Shown here piece after piece: positions 43,746-54,225 of a stretch of 64,000 nucleotides of DNA; position 1 is the first letter of the stretch; each line of letters begins with the position of its first letter. The stretch is from Bacteroidota bacterium (GTDB lineage: Bacteria; Bacteroidota; Bacteroidia; Chitinophagales; Chitinophagaceae). The notes beneath the pieces are model-generated. The model did not search any database and was not told the origin of the DNA. It saw nothing but the letters and a program-made list of their open reading frames with translations. Location of the stretch: the NCBI GenBank assembly GCA_005884665.1, contig VBAT01000037.1, forward strand, positions 76,233 through 140,232. The letters are read 5' to 3'. The position numbers and the translations under genes were made by a program.

Positions 43746-44948
43746 ATGGATCTTAGATCAGGTTTCCCTTACTCTTTGCTGCAATATGGCATTATCGCAA
43801 GTTATCCCTCACTGCAGCAAAATATCGCCACAGATGTAGCAATTATCGGCGGTGGTATTAGCGGCGCACTCACCGCCTGGTATCTTTCACAAGCAGGTTT
43901 CGATGTCGTAGTGGTTGACCGCCGGCATATCGGGATGGGAAGCACTGCGGCAAGCACTTCGCTGTTGCAATATGAAATTGATGTTCCTTTATATGAATTG
44001 ATTAACAAGATTGGCGAAAAAAATGCAACCAGGAGCTATCATTTATGCCGGGAAGCAATACATATCATGGCAAGCCTGGCTCACAAACTCCGGGTAAAGG
44101 ATGGCTTTCGCACTAAATCAAGTTTCCAGTTTGCCTCCTTCCTGAAACACCAAACCAACCTGCAGAAAGAATTCTCCTTACGAAAGAAGATTGGGTTCCG
44201 TGTTCAATGGTTGGATGAAAAAGATATCCGTGACAGGTATGGTTTTCGAAAGCCCGGTGGCATTTTATCAGCAGATGGCGCCGAAGCAGATGCCTATTTA
44301 CTGACACATGCATTGTTGCAAAAAAGCATCGGCCGGGGCTTGAAAGTATTTGATCATACAGAAATCACCAGGATCAGCCACCATAAGAGAGGGATTGAGC
44401 TGATAACAAACAACAGAAAAAAGATTAGCGCCCGCAAGCTCATCATCGCCTGCGGATATGAATCGCAACGTTATATTCCCAAAAAGGTGCAGGATCTGAA
44501 TTCCACTTATGCCATCGTCAGTGAACCGGGCCCTAAAAAAGAGCTTTGGTATAAGAATTCCCTGATCTGGGAAACGAAAGATCCTTATCTCTACCTTCGG
44601 ACGACTGCGGACAACCGGATCATTGTTGGCGGAAAAGACGTACCATCGTCTGATCCGCGGAAAAGAGATGAACTGATTCCTTCCAAGGCTAAGGCGCTTG
44701 AACTTGCCTTTAAACAACTTTTCCCAGCTATTCCTTTTCGTACCGATTTCAAATGGGCGGGAAGTTTTGCATCTACAAAAGACGGGTTACCGTATATAGG
44801 TTCAATTCGCCAAAGGCCTCATACTTCCTTTGCTTTAGGATTGGGAGGGAATGGCATTACCTTCAGCATTATTGCTGCAAGAATTATCCGCGATAATTTA
44901 ATGGGAAAGAGAAATCCCGACGCCGGGCTATTTTCCTTTGAAAGGTAG
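43746..44948 (+). CDS. FAD-dependent oxidoreductase (DAO family)
   Basis: 400 residues from ATG 43746. The dinucleotide-binding motif is VAIIGGGISGALTAWYLSQAGFDVVVVDRR (about residues 31-60), followed by GMGSTAASTSLLQYEID, which in this family sits near the flavin; FKWAGSFASTKDGLPYIGSI and GLGGNGITFSIIAARII near the C-terminus complete the DAO fold. Relatives oxidise amino acids, glycine or glycerol-type substrates; no neighbour identifies this one. An in-frame start at 43662 would add 28 residues that do not look conserved. A weak TGGCTC element lies at 43719. Confidence 0.85.
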   Translation: MDLRSGFPYSLLQYGIIASYPSLQQNIATDVAIIGGGISGALTAWYLSQAGFDVVVVDRRHIGMGSTAASTSLLQYEIDVPLYELINKIGEKNATRSYHLCREAIHIMASLAHKLRVKDGFRTKSSFQFASFLKHQTNLQKEFSLRKKIGFRVQWLDEKDIRDRYGFRKPGGILSADGAEADAYLLTHALLQKSIGRGLKVFDHTEITRISHHKRGIELITNNRKKISARKLIIACGYESQRYIPKKVQDLNSTYAIVSEPGPKKELWYKNSLIWETKDPYLYLRTTADNRIIVGGKDVPSSDPRKRDELIPSKAKALELAFKQLFPAIPFRTDFKWAGSFASTKDGLPYIGSIRQRPHTSFALGLGGNGITFSIIAARIIRDNLMGKRNPDAGLFSFER

Positions 44949-44953
44949 TTTAC

Positions 44954-45352
44954 TCAGGAAGCATTGCGAAGAAGCTCACGCTGGTGTTCGTAAATACATT
45001 TTTCACTAAACCAGGTCACACTGCCTCTTCTTTTTCTTACAAACCAGCAGGCCTTGTTAACAGCTATGGATAAGATCCTGGTGTTGTCCCTGACAATGTT
45101 ATCTACATGCCCTGTGATAAAAAAGTAATCGTCACGATATTTCTGGATAAGATGTATCGCCTTATTCTTGATCCTGGCCTTCGGCGGTACATCGCCAGAA
45201 ATAACGCAATGCAATGAATTGTCTTCACCGGAGGTCACCCTTACCTGGTAAGACTGGCGATTTTCGCCGTCGTTTGATACTTTCAACAGCCCTGACTGGA
45301 TAGAACTAACTGCCCTTAGAATGCTGTTCAGCTTTTTATTTTTTTCATTCAT
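44954..45352 (-). CDS. hypothetical protein downstream of a PPOX-type gene
   Basis: 132 residues, no membrane segment. The body (YQVRVTSGEDNSLHCVISGDVPPKARIKNKAIHLIQKYRDDYFFITGHVDNIVRDNTRILSIAVNKACWFVRKRRGSVTWFS) has mixed alpha/beta character, and I recognise no family. Its ATG is 4 bases after the stop of the PPOX-type gene, so the two form an operon. Confidence 0.6.
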   Translation of the reverse strand: MNEKNKKLNSILRAVSSIQSGLLKVSNDGENRQSYQVRVTSGEDNSLHCVISGDVPPKARIKNKAIHLIQKYRDDYFFITGHVDNIVRDNTRILSIAVNKACWFVRKRRGSVTWFSEKCIYEHQRELLRNAS

Positions 45353-45356
45353 AACC

Positions 45357-45857
45357 TTAATTTGTTTGCCTCAATTTTTTAAGAACAGAACTTGCATCAT
45401 GCTGAACGGCAATTGTACGTAAGAACCAACTGTACCAGCTTTCAACCATCGTCTCGATCTTTCCTTTTGGTTTTTTTGCGTGGGGTTCGGTGTATTCTAT
45501 ATTCTTCATTTCCAGCTTTACCAGTACTTTCTTGGGATCACCTTTTCTCCGGATAGTATTCATGTCATTAAAAGCGTAATCGCTGCTAACAATGCTAGCT
45601 TTCCCACTCACCTCGAGGTAATAGTCAACACCTTTTCTGTAAAACCGAAGCCTTGCCGGAAAACTTTGTTCGCATTGTGACACCATATGGGCCGGTCGGT
45701 TGGTGACAAACCACAATACACCGTCCTCATCAACTTTTACAGCTGTTACAATATCATTACCCAATTTTACCAGTCCGTTACAGGATACATACATAACTGC
45801 GTTTTGCAGTGCACCTACCTTTTCTCGTATGAATTGCAGGTTGGAATCATTTACCAT
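45357..45857 (-). CDS. pyridoxamine 5'-phosphate oxidase-like general stress protein
   Basis: 167 residues from ATG 45857. A split-barrel flavin-binding fold: NAVMYVSCNGLVKLGNDIVTAVKVDEDGVLWFVTNRPAHMVSQ, PARLRFYRKGVDYYLEVSGKASIVS. Same style as the general-stress-protein-26 branch of PPOX proteins. First gene of a two-gene unit. A TGGTAT-N5-TTGAT sequence at 45880-45895 on the minus strand is a weak relative of the -24/-12-like element. An in-frame start at 45896 would overlap this element. Confidence 0.75.
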   Translation of the reverse strand: MVNDSNLQFIREKVGALQNAVMYVSCNGLVKLGNDIVTAVKVDEDGVLWFVTNRPAHMVSQCEQSFPARLRFYRKGVDYYLEVSGKASIVSSDYAFNDMNTIRRKGDPKKVLVKLEMKNIEYTEPHAKKPKGKIETMVESWYSWFLRTIAVQHDASSVLKKLRQTN

Positions 45858-46101
45858 AACTAAGAATTTCCTTATAAAAATCAAATGTGATACCAAAGGT
45901 CAGTTTCCTGATACATTTGCTAAAAAAGCAAGAGCCGGGAAATTATTTCCACAGTCAATGGACTTACAGATATGTTTCATGGCGTTATTTCCTTTCTGAT
46001 AATTAATGGTAAAATAACGTTCGGAGCGTTTTTGTATCAACTCACCATTTATAGCACGATATTTTCTATACTACCAACATACATTTCAATACCAACCGTA
46101 G

Positions 46102-49100
46102 ATGGACCAGCCGACCAGGAGAAACAGACTTCTTAAACGAGTACTAAGGATTACCCTTAAATCCATTCTATTTATTTTAATCTTTATCATTCTTATCGGC
46201 TTGTCGATACTGACACCCCCTGTGCAGAACATGCTCCGGAAACGAGCTGTCACCTACCTCGAAAAAAAATTGCAGACCCATGTTGAAGTTGGGAAGATAT
46301 ATATCGGCCTGCCTAAAAAAGTAGTAATTGAGGATGTATACGTGGAAGACAGGCAAAAGGACACTTTATTATCAGCCGGCAGCCTGAAAATGAACATTGA
46401 TATTCTTAAACTTGTATTCCATGGAGTGGTAGACATCAATAAAACAGAATTAAGAAATGCCACGGCTAAAATAAAAAGGCAGTTACCGGATACAACATTC
46501 AATTTCCAATTCATCGTCGACGCATTTGCTCCTAAAAAAGATACCGGTACAAGTGCCACCGATACCAGTGCTACCGCTTTTGCACTCGGTACCATACAAC
46601 TGGATAATGTACGGGTTGTCTATAAAGATGTGATCACCGGCAGCGATATGGACACCTGGATAAATCATCTGGATACTAAAGTGGATGAATTCGATGCGGA
46701 ACACTCGCATTTTTCCATCCCTGAAACCAATATTGATGGGGCTACAGCCCGGATATACCAGGTAAAGCCACTGGCAAGGCCAGAACCCGAGATAAAAGAT
46801 ATGGTGGAGGCAAAGGAGCCTTTCCAGCTTCGTGTGGGTGTTAAACACGTAAACCTGAAAAATTTCAAACTGGATTATCGCAATGATGTTTCCGCAACCT
46901 ACGCCAAACTCGACCTGGGTAACCTGAACATACAACCCAATTCAACCGATTTTGCCAATCGCATCGTCAACCTGGAGAACATCTCCCTGGATAATACGGT
47001 AGCCTCTATACGACTGGGCAAAAAAGAGGCTGCAAAGGTTGTGGCCAATGAAGTAAAGAAGGAGGCGAAAAGCCAGGCTGCAGCCGGCTGGCAGATAAGG
47101 GCGGGTTCTGTGTCCCTTAATAATAATAGCATTCGCTTTGATAATGATAATAGCCCGCGAATGAAAACCGGGATGGATTATGCTCACCTGAAGGCAGATG
47201 ACCTGACTCTGCAAATTGACAATCTTATTTTGAACCAGGACTCCATTGGAGGGCAGATCAAAAAAGGGCAGTTCAGGGAGCAAAGTGGTTTTGTTTTAAA
47301 TGAGTTGCAGGGCGAGGTGCTATACGCTAATAACCAATCGTACCTAAAAGATCTCCTTATCAAAACCCCCGGTAGCGAAGTAAAACGTTATGCATTGCTG
47401 ACCTACGGTTCGTATGATGCGTTGGCGAAAAGTTTTGAAAGAACACAGATCGATGCAGATATTGAGAACAGCCACGTGCAGGTGAAAGACATATTGACCT
47501 TTGCCCCGCAGTTAAGATCACAACCAGCTTTCAGCAATCCAAACGATACCTGGTATCTAAACCTGCAGGGAAACGGGACTATCCAGGCACTTCGTATCCG
47601 AAATCTTCAATTTGACGGATTAAAGAATACGCAAATAGATGCCAGCGGTACCATGGCGACCAACAATGATCCGAACCGCACCGGCGCTAAATTGACGATT
47701 AGGAAATTACATACGACTCAAACTGATATCGCATTGTTTACCGGGAAGCGTTTGTCCAATGAGCAGGTGAATTTACCCGAAGACATCAATGCACGCGGAA
47801 CGCTTGCCGGTTCATTGAACAACCTTTCGGCCAACCTGGCGATAGCTACAAACCAGGGTAGTGTTGCCATCAATGGACGTTTTACCCAACTCAGCAATCC
47901 TGACGCCGCTACTTATACGGCAACTGTAAAAACAAATTCGCTCAACATAGGTCATATCCTCCGCAACAGCCAACTGACAACAATCAGCACTGATATGTCC
48001 GTATCCGGGCAGGGTTTCACCCCCGAAAAAATGAATACGAAATTCAAAGGCTCCATTCATTCGATTGGATACAATAATTATACATACAGGAATATTGATC
48101 TTTCAGGCCAGGTGCAGCAAACCAGGTATAGTGTAACAACTGACATCCGTGATCCCAATATTGACATGGATGGTACTGCGACCGGGAATTTTTCAGCCAA
48201 TCCCTCTTTCCGGTTTGAAGGTATGATAGACAGTATTAAAACTCTTCCCTTGCATTTGACGACCCAACCATTGGTCGTGCGCGGAAAGGTAGATGCGGAC
48301 GTTCCAGTTATGAATCAAAATTATCTCGAAGCAAATATTTTAATTACCAAAGCTCTGTTGGTTTCAAACGCCCAGCGATTGACTCTCGATACGATCCGGT
48401 TTGTCTCAGGAGGAACGGGTACTGAACAATTCATGCAACTTAACAGCGATGTTGCGAATGCCCGCATAAGCGGCCAGTATCGGTATACTGATCTCGGAAA
48501 GATCTTTCAAAAAAGCATTGAACCTTATTTTTCTGTTACCCCGGCCGGGGCAATTGCAGATGTACAGCCTTACAATTTCTCGTTTGTTGCAGATGTGAGC
48601 AATGCGCCTGTATTGTCGGCTTTGGTACCGGGGTTAAATTCTTTTGAGCCTATACATATCAATGGAAGCGCTGCTACCGGGCAGGGATTGACGGCTACGA
48701 TGACAACAGCCCATATCAACTATAACGGTAATGAAATAAACGGTCTTAACCTGAACATTAATACAACCGACCAGGCCATACACCTGGTGGGAGAAGTCCA
48801 ACGAATGAAAGGCATCGGTCTTGACATCTATCATACAAGACTGAATGCGACGGCATCTAATAATACAATAGATTTTAACCTCGGGATTGACGACCAGCTT
48901 GCAAGAAATAAATATCATCTCAGCGGAGTTTTTACTAAAGCATCCTCTTCGGCTTATACATTGAACCTGCGACCGGATAGCCTGTTGCTTAACTATGAAC
49001 GATGGACGGTTTCTCCCAATAACGCATTAACGTTTACAGCTGATAATATTGTTGCCAACAATTTTGTTCTCCAGAAAGGAGGACAGCAACTGACGCTCCA

Positions 49101-51135
49101 AAGCGAAGGCGAGATATTAAATGCCGGCTTTAGCAATTTCCAACTATCTACCATTACAGCATTCACCAAATCCGATTCATTGCTGGTAAATGGATCAATG
49201 AATGGAAGGGTCAGCTTCAGGAATATTTTGCGTCAACCGGTTTTCACCAGCGATCTTACTATTAGTGACCTCAGCATGAAGGGGGATACCTTGGGCAACG
49301 CCGTTATTAAAATAGATAATGCGGCAGGGAACCGTTACAATACAAACGCCACGATAACTGGAAGAGGGAATGACATTGCATTGACGGGTTCATTTGCACC
49401 GTCGGGAAGTAGCGATATTTCGCTTGATCTTGAATTAGGTATCCGGCAATTACAACTGGCTACCATCGAAGGAGCTTTTGGCAACATGATAAAAAATGCT
49501 TCTGGCAGCGTAAATGGAAATATCACCATTAAAGGGACTACCAGTGAGCCAAAGATCAATGGTCCTATCAACTTTGACAAAGCAAGTTTTGCAGTAAGTG
49601 CGCTGGGAAGCCAGTTCAGGATGGATGGCGAAAAAATTACGGTAACGCAGACCGGTTTTCATTTTGATAATTTCCTGATAAGGGATACGGCTAATAACGA
49701 GTTACGTTTGAACGGGCTTGTCCAGACTCCCAACTTCACGAATTATTTCTTTGATTTTGATGTCAATGCAACAAATTTCCAGATACTTAACTCAACCAAG
49801 AAGGATAATAAACTCTATTACGGAAAACTGGTGATCACATCAACGCTACATGTGGACGGTTCCGAAACCAGACCTATTGTTGATGGCAATATCACTGTAA
49901 ATGATGGAACCAACCTCACTGTGGTGATGCCCCAACAGGAACCGGGTGTGATCGAAAGGGAGGGCATCGTGGAGTTTGTTGACATGGATGCCCCTGAAAA
50001 TGATTCGCTCTTTCGCTCCGCATATGATTCATTGAATATATCCCAATTCACGGGTTTGGACATCACCGCCAATATCGAAGTAAAGAAGGAAGCGATCCTT
50101 AACCTCGTTGTTGATGAGGCTAACGGTGATTTTTTAAATGTCCAGGGCGAAGCATTGATATCTACAGGTATTGATCCCAGTGGTAAGATAACGATGGTAG
50201 GAAACTATGAGATAGAAAAAGGTGCATATGAAATAACTTTCAATTTCCTGCATCGCCGTTTCGAGATCCAGAAAGGAAGCAAGATCACCTGGCTGAATGA
50301 ACCGACGAAGGCCAATGTCGACGTGACGGCGATATATGTTGCCAATACCGCTCCTATTGACCTTGTAGAAAACCAGATTGCGGCTTCTGCACCGGCTATT
50401 CGCAACACCTATATGCAAAAGCTTCCTTTTGAAGTTCATCTCTATATGACCGGTGAATTACTCGAACCGAAGATCTCATTCGACATCATATTACCCGACA
50501 ATAAGAATTATGGCGTTTCCAATGATATCATTACCCAGGTTGACACACGATTGGAACAGTTGCGGCAGGAACAGGGGGAGATCGACAAACAGGTATTTGC
50601 GCTCTTGTTGCTTAATCGCTTTGTGGGTCAAAATCCACTGGAAAGCAGTTCGCCAGTTTTCAGCGCTACCAGTTATGCCCGAGCAAGCGTAAGTAAGTTA
50701 TTGACAAACCAGCTGAATAAACTGGCAGCTAATCTTATTGATGGGGTTGACCTGACTTTCGATGTAAACTCGATAGATGACTACACTACCGGTGAACGTC
50801 GCAGTCGCACCGATTTAACTATTGGCGTAAGTAAAAGATTGTTGAACGAGCGTCTTACAGTGGCTGTGGGGAGCGACTACGAGCTGGAAGGACCGAAGAA
50901 CAGCAACCAGAAGCCCAGCAATATCATTGGGAATCTTTCTGTCAATTATGCTTTGAGCCGCGACGGCAAGTACATGATACGTATGTACCGCAAAAACGAA
51001 TATGAAGGCATCGTGGACGGGTATATCATTGAATCGGGGTTGAGTTTTATTATCAGCGTAGACTATAACCGGTTTATGGAATTATTCCGCAGGAAGAAGA
51101 AACAGAAAGTTGATGGAGTAAGCTATACAAATTAA
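46102..51135 (+). CDS. tamB: translocation and assembly module protein TamB
   Basis: 1677 residues. An N-terminal anchor helix (LKSILFILIFIILIGLSILTPP) leads into a very long beta-helical repeat region with alternating hydrophobic strands, and ends in the DUF490 domain (about 1240-1677; KITMVGNYEIEKGAYEITFNFLHRRFEIQKGSKITWLNEPTKANVDVTAIY, and GVDLTFDVNSIDDYTTGERRSRTDLTIGVSKRLLNERLTVAVGSDYELEG). TamB spans the periplasm as a groove for lipids and works with a TamA partner; the partner (TamL type) is the next gene, 6 bases later. Larger than proteobacterial TamB (about 1260), as usual in Bacteroidota. Confidence 0.93.
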   Translation: MDQPTRRNRLLKRVLRITLKSILFILIFIILIGLSILTPPVQNMLRKRAVTYLEKKLQTHVEVGKIYIGLPKKVVIEDVYVEDRQKDTLLSAGSLKMNIDILKLVFHGVVDINKTELRNATAKIKRQLPDTTFNFQFIVDAFAPKKDTGTSATDTSATAFALGTIQLDNVRVVYKDVITGSDMDTWINHLDTKVDEFDAEHSHFSIPETNIDGATARIYQVKPLARPEPEIKDMVEAKEPFQLRVGVKHVNLKNFKLDYRNDVSATYAKLDLGNLNIQPNSTDFANRIVNLENISLDNTVASIRLGKKEAAKVVANEVKKEAKSQAAAGWQIRAGSVSLNNNSIRFDNDNSPRMKTGMDYAHLKADDLTLQIDNLILNQDSIGGQIKKGQFREQSGFVLNELQGEVLYANNQSYLKDLLIKTPGSEVKRYALLTYGSYDALAKSFERTQIDADIENSHVQVKDILTFAPQLRSQPAFSNPNDTWYLNLQGNGTIQALRIRNLQFDGLKNTQIDASGTMATNNDPNRTGAKLTIRKLHTTQTDIALFTGKRLSNEQVNLPEDINARGTLAGSLNNLSANLAIATNQGSVAINGRFTQLSNPDAATYTATVKTNSLNIGHILRNSQLTTISTDMSVSGQGFTPEKMNTKFKGSIHSIGYNNYTYRNIDLSGQVQQTRYSVTTDIRDPNIDMDGTATGNFSANPSFRFEGMIDSIKTLPLHLTTQPLVVRGKVDADVPVMNQNYLEANILITKALLVSNAQRLTLDTIRFVSGGTGTEQFMQLNSDVANARISGQYRYTDLGKIFQKSIEPYFSVTPAGAIADVQPYNFSFVADVSNAPVLSALVPGLNSFEPIHINGSAATGQGLTATMTTAHINYNGNEINGLNLNINTTDQAIHLVGEVQRMKGIGLDIYHTRLNATASNNTIDFNLGIDDQLARNKYHLSGVFTKASSSAYTLNLRPDSLLLNYERWTVSPNNALTFTADNIVANNFVLQKGGQQLTLQSEGEILNAGFSNFQLSTITAFTKSDSLLVNGSMNGRVSFRNILRQPVFTSDLTISDLSMKGDTLGNAVIKIDNAAGNRYNTNATITGRGNDIALTGSFAPSGSSDISLDLELGIRQLQLATIEGAFGNMIKNASGSVNGNITIKGTTSEPKINGPINFDKASFAVSALGSQFRMDGEKITVTQTGFHFDNFLIRDTANNELRLNGLVQTPNFTNYFFDFDVNATNFQILNSTKKDNKLYYGKLVITSTLHVDGSETRPIVDGNITVNDGTNLTVVMPQQEPGVIEREGIVEFVDMDAPENDSLFRSAYDSLNISQFTGLDITANIEVKKEAILNLVVDEANGDFLNVQGEALISTGIDPSGKITMVGNYEIEKGAYEITFNFLHRRFEIQKGSKITWLNEPTKANVDVTAIYVANTAPIDLVENQIAASAPAIRNTYMQKLPFEVHLYMTGELLEPKISFDIILPDNKNYGVSNDIITQVDTRLEQLRQEQGEIDKQVFALLLLNRFVGQNPLESSSPVFSATSYARASVSKLLTNQLNKLAANLIDGVDLTFDVNSIDDYTTGERRSRTDLTIGVSKRLLNERLTVAVGSDYELEGPKNSNQKPSNIIGNLSVNYALSRDGKYMIRMYRKNEYEGIVDGYIIESGLSFIISVDYNRFMELFRRKKKQKVDGVSYTN

Positions 51136-51141
51136 CAGGAG

Positions 51142-53444
51142 ATGAAAACAGCAAGGACATTAATCGCTATTTCCACGGCAGGTTGTTTTTTCCTGGCAGG
51201 ATGCAGTGGCACCCGGCATTTGCCGGCGGGAGATAAATTATACACCGGCGCCCGTGTATCTGTGACAGGCACCGAAACCACCCGCGAAAAAAAAGTTTTG
51301 CAGGAAGATCTACAGGGATTGACAAGACCCAAACCCAACACAAAATTTTTAGGGATCCCGATCAAGCTTGGCATTTATAACCTGTTCCGCAAAAGCAAGG
51401 AGGGCTCCTTCTTCGGAAAAATAAGGGACAAGAACGGTGAGCCTCCTGTGTTGCTCAGCCAGCTGGATCTTGCACATAATACGTTAGTACTGCAAAATCA
51501 CCTTGAGAATAAAGGCTATTTCAGGGCGAAGGTGACAGGTGATACAGTTGTGAGAAGAAAAAAAGCAAGGGCTACCTATGCAGCCGAAGCAGGTCCACAA
51601 TACAAGATTGCCAGCGTGCATTTCCCTGATGACAGTAGCGTACTGGTTCAAACGATCCGTCAATACATGGACAAATCATTATTGCTGCCGGGTAAGCCTT
51701 TCGATATAGATGTCATAACATAAGAGCCGAACGTAACCGCATCGATGCCTCTCTAAAAGAAAATGGATTTTATTTTTTCAGCCCGGACTTTATTTTATTG
51801 AAAACAGATACCACGATTGGTAGTCACCAGGTGGATATGTATGTCACTGTCAAACCTGATATACCAAGAGAGGCCCGGCAGGTTTACCACATCAAGAATG
51901 TTTCGATTTATGCCGGCTACAGTCTCAACATGGCGAAGATTGATACCAGCAGAACAGAGGGTGAATATTATAAAGGCTATTATATTATTGATCGCGCAAA
52001 AAGATACAAACCTTCGCTTTTTGAAGAAACTCTGAAATTCCACCCTGGAGATGTATACAACCGTACGAATCATAATCTCACACTGAGCCGTCTCACGAAT
52101 CTTGATCTGTTTAAATTTGTCAAGAACAGGTTTGCGATCAATTACGACACCGACTCAGCTTACCTTGATGCATATTATTACCTGACGCCGTTAACAAAAA
52201 AAGCCCTGGCAGCAGAAGTGACCACTATGACAAGGTCTAATAACCTGAACGGTTCAGTCATCTCCGTAAAATGGAGGAACAGGAATACTTTCCGCAAGGG
52301 TGAACAGGTCACTTTTTCGGCCTATGCCGGGTCTGATGTGCAATTCAGTGGCGCTCTGAAAGGGTATAATGCCGTGCGTTACGGCGCTGAAGTGAATCTT
52401 GGCATTCCCAGGTTTTTGGTGCCTTTTAAAAAAATAAAGAGCCGGGGTGGTTATATGCCGCGTACCAATATAATACTGGGTTACGATATGCTAAGCCGGA
52501 CAAAATTGTATACTTTGAATTCTTTCCGTTTTGCATATGGCTATTTATGGAAAGAGAATGTCCGCAAACAGCATGAGCTTTATCCTATCAGTGTTACTTA
52601 CGTTCAACCCAGGAATGTTACAGCAGCTTATCACGTGCTGATCGCACAGGATACTCTCCTGGCACAGGCCATTCAAAGACAGTTTATCCTGGGCTCAACA
52701 TATCAATATAACTATAACCAGCTTGCGGGCGGGTTGCAACCAGACAATGCATACTATTTTAATGGCCTTGTCGATATCTCAGGTAACATTGCGGGTCTTA
52801 TAACAGGTGCCAATGTAAAAGCGGGTAAAGAAGTAACTATAAATGGCGTACCTTTTTCACAATATATAAAGTTTGAGATCGATGCACGGTATTATCGCCG
52901 CCTTGGACTCCATTCCACCTGGGCTAATCGGGCGATCGTTGGGGTTGGCGTTCCTTATGGTAACTCTGTGCAATTGCCATTCGTTAAACAATTCTTCATC
53001 GGCGGCAATAACAGCCTTCGCGGGTTCAGGAGCCGGTCAGTAGGTCCCGGTACTTATAAGTTCCCTTCACCTGTTGACTTTTTACCTGATGAAACCGGTG
53101 ACATTAAACTGGAATTGAATACTGAAATGCGCTTCCGGATCAACGGTCCTCTCTACGGCGCCCTGTTCATTGAAGGTGGAAATATCTGGTTGTGGAATGA
53201 CAGTACCTATACCCATAAGCCCGGCGGAAAATTTACAAGTAAGTTCTTAAGCCAACTCGCAGTAGACGCGGGTGCGGGTCTTCGCTTCGATATAACACTG
53301 TTTGTGATCCGTTTTGATGTTGGTTTCCCTTTGCGCAAGCCCTGGGAACAAAACCCCTGGGTCATGAACCAGATCCATATGCTGGATGGTAATTGGAGAA
53401 AAGAGAACATCGTTTATAACCTGGGAATCGGTTATCCTTTTTAA
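51142..53444 (+). CDS. tamL: TamL: lipoprotein BamA/TamA-family outer-membrane protein, frameshifted as sequenced
   Basis: Partner of TamB. Lipoprotein N-terminus (STAGCFFLAGCSGTRHLPAGDKLYTGA), POTRA-like region, and an Omp85 barrel with FFIGGNNSLRGFRSRSVGPG (lid-lock motif) and a C-terminal F. The first frame stops at TAA 51721-51723 after PFDIDVIT; the next frame gives IRAERNRIDASLKENGFYFFSPD. The junction contains ATAACATAAG; removing one ATAAC copy restores PFDIDVIRAERNRID, so a five-base tandem duplication is the simplest cause. No further damage. Barrel and POTRA are complete, about 766 residues. Confidence 0.87.
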
Positions 53445-53468
53445 TAGCAATTCATAAGCAAAAAATAT

Positions 53469-53507
53469 CACGCAACTCTTTTAGCTGTGTTTGAAGAGTT
53501 GCGTGAA
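53469..53507 (+). terminator. hairpin terminator between TamL and DUF4142 genes
   Basis: TCACGCAACTCTT (53469-53481) pairs perfectly with AAGAGTTGCGTGA (53495-53507). Between convergent genes, so possibly bidirectional. Confidence 0.85.
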
Positions 53508-53555
53508 CCTATCATCTTTGAGAGGGCTTTAAAAAAGTCAGGGTACGGATCGAAA

Positions 53556-54143
53556 TTACTTTAATGACTTACGAATAGCCTTTGCCGAATCGAGATGTTC
53601 CTTGATCTTGGGCAATGTATTATTAATAAATGTTTTTACTTCCGTGTCATTTACTTTATTGCTGGATTTTTCCAGCATGTCGACCACTTTCTCATGTCCT
53701 TTTACCATATCGTCCATATATGCTTTGTCAAAATCCTTCCCTGTCTTCTTCTGCAGGTCTTTCATCATCTTCATGTGATCTTCGCTTACTGAATCAGGAA
53801 GGACGACATTGCGCTGGGATGCCAGGGATTTTACCTGGTCATTACCGGCAGAATGATCACGGACCATCATATCCGCAAAACCCTTTACTCTTGCATTAAC
53901 GGCTTTGGATTGGGCGTCTTTTCCCATTTGCACTTCGGCCATACCGGCATCAGCAACGTGGACCAGGAAACTTGAAGTTTCTGCATCAGTTGTTATAGTC
54001 TGATTGCTCTTGCCGGCGTTCGCCGAGTCAATATTTGCTTTATTGGTAGAATCCGCCGTTTCTACGCTGTCTTTTGTTTCGGTGCTATTGCAAGCCCACA
54101 GTATAGTGGCTGCAACAACTACTGCTGCTGTTACTTTTTTCAT
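53556..54143 (-). CDS. DUF4142 lipoprotein
   Basis: 195 residues with a lipobox (AAVVVAATILWAC, Cys about 18) and a polar linker, then a helical DUF4142 domain of the ferritin-like class: SFLVHVADAGMAEVQMGKDAQSKAVNARVKGFADMMVRDHSAGNDQVKSLA and DKAYMDDMVKGHEKVVDMLEKSS. The metal ligands of true ferritins are only partly matched. Members are frequent in stress and osmolarity regulons. A TGGCAT-N5-TTTCA element lies 44-59 bases upstream of the ATG. Confidence 0.83.
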   Translation of the reverse strand: MKKVTAAVVVAATILWACNSTETKDSVETADSTNKANIDSANAGKSNQTITTDAETSSFLVHVADAGMAEVQMGKDAQSKAVNARVKGFADMMVRDHSAGNDQVKSLASQRNVVLPDSVSEDHMKMMKDLQKKTGKDFDKAYMDDMVKGHEKVVDMLEKSSNKVNDTEVKTFINNTLPKIKEHLDSAKAIRKSLK

Positions 54144-54186
54144 ACGTATTTTGTTTTTTAATAAAAGTTGGTTGGCAGATAAGGGC

Positions 54187-54202
54187 TGAAATTTTCATGC
54201 CA
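54187..54202 (-). promoter_or_regulatory. -24/-12-like promoter element TGGCATGAAAATTTCA
   Basis: Minus-strand TGGCAT-GAAAA-TTTCA, exact consensus copy; predicted start near 54176 gives a 33-base leader for the DUF4142 gene. Confidence 0.6.
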
Positions 54203-54225
54203 GCAAAGTCAGATTGTGAATAAAT

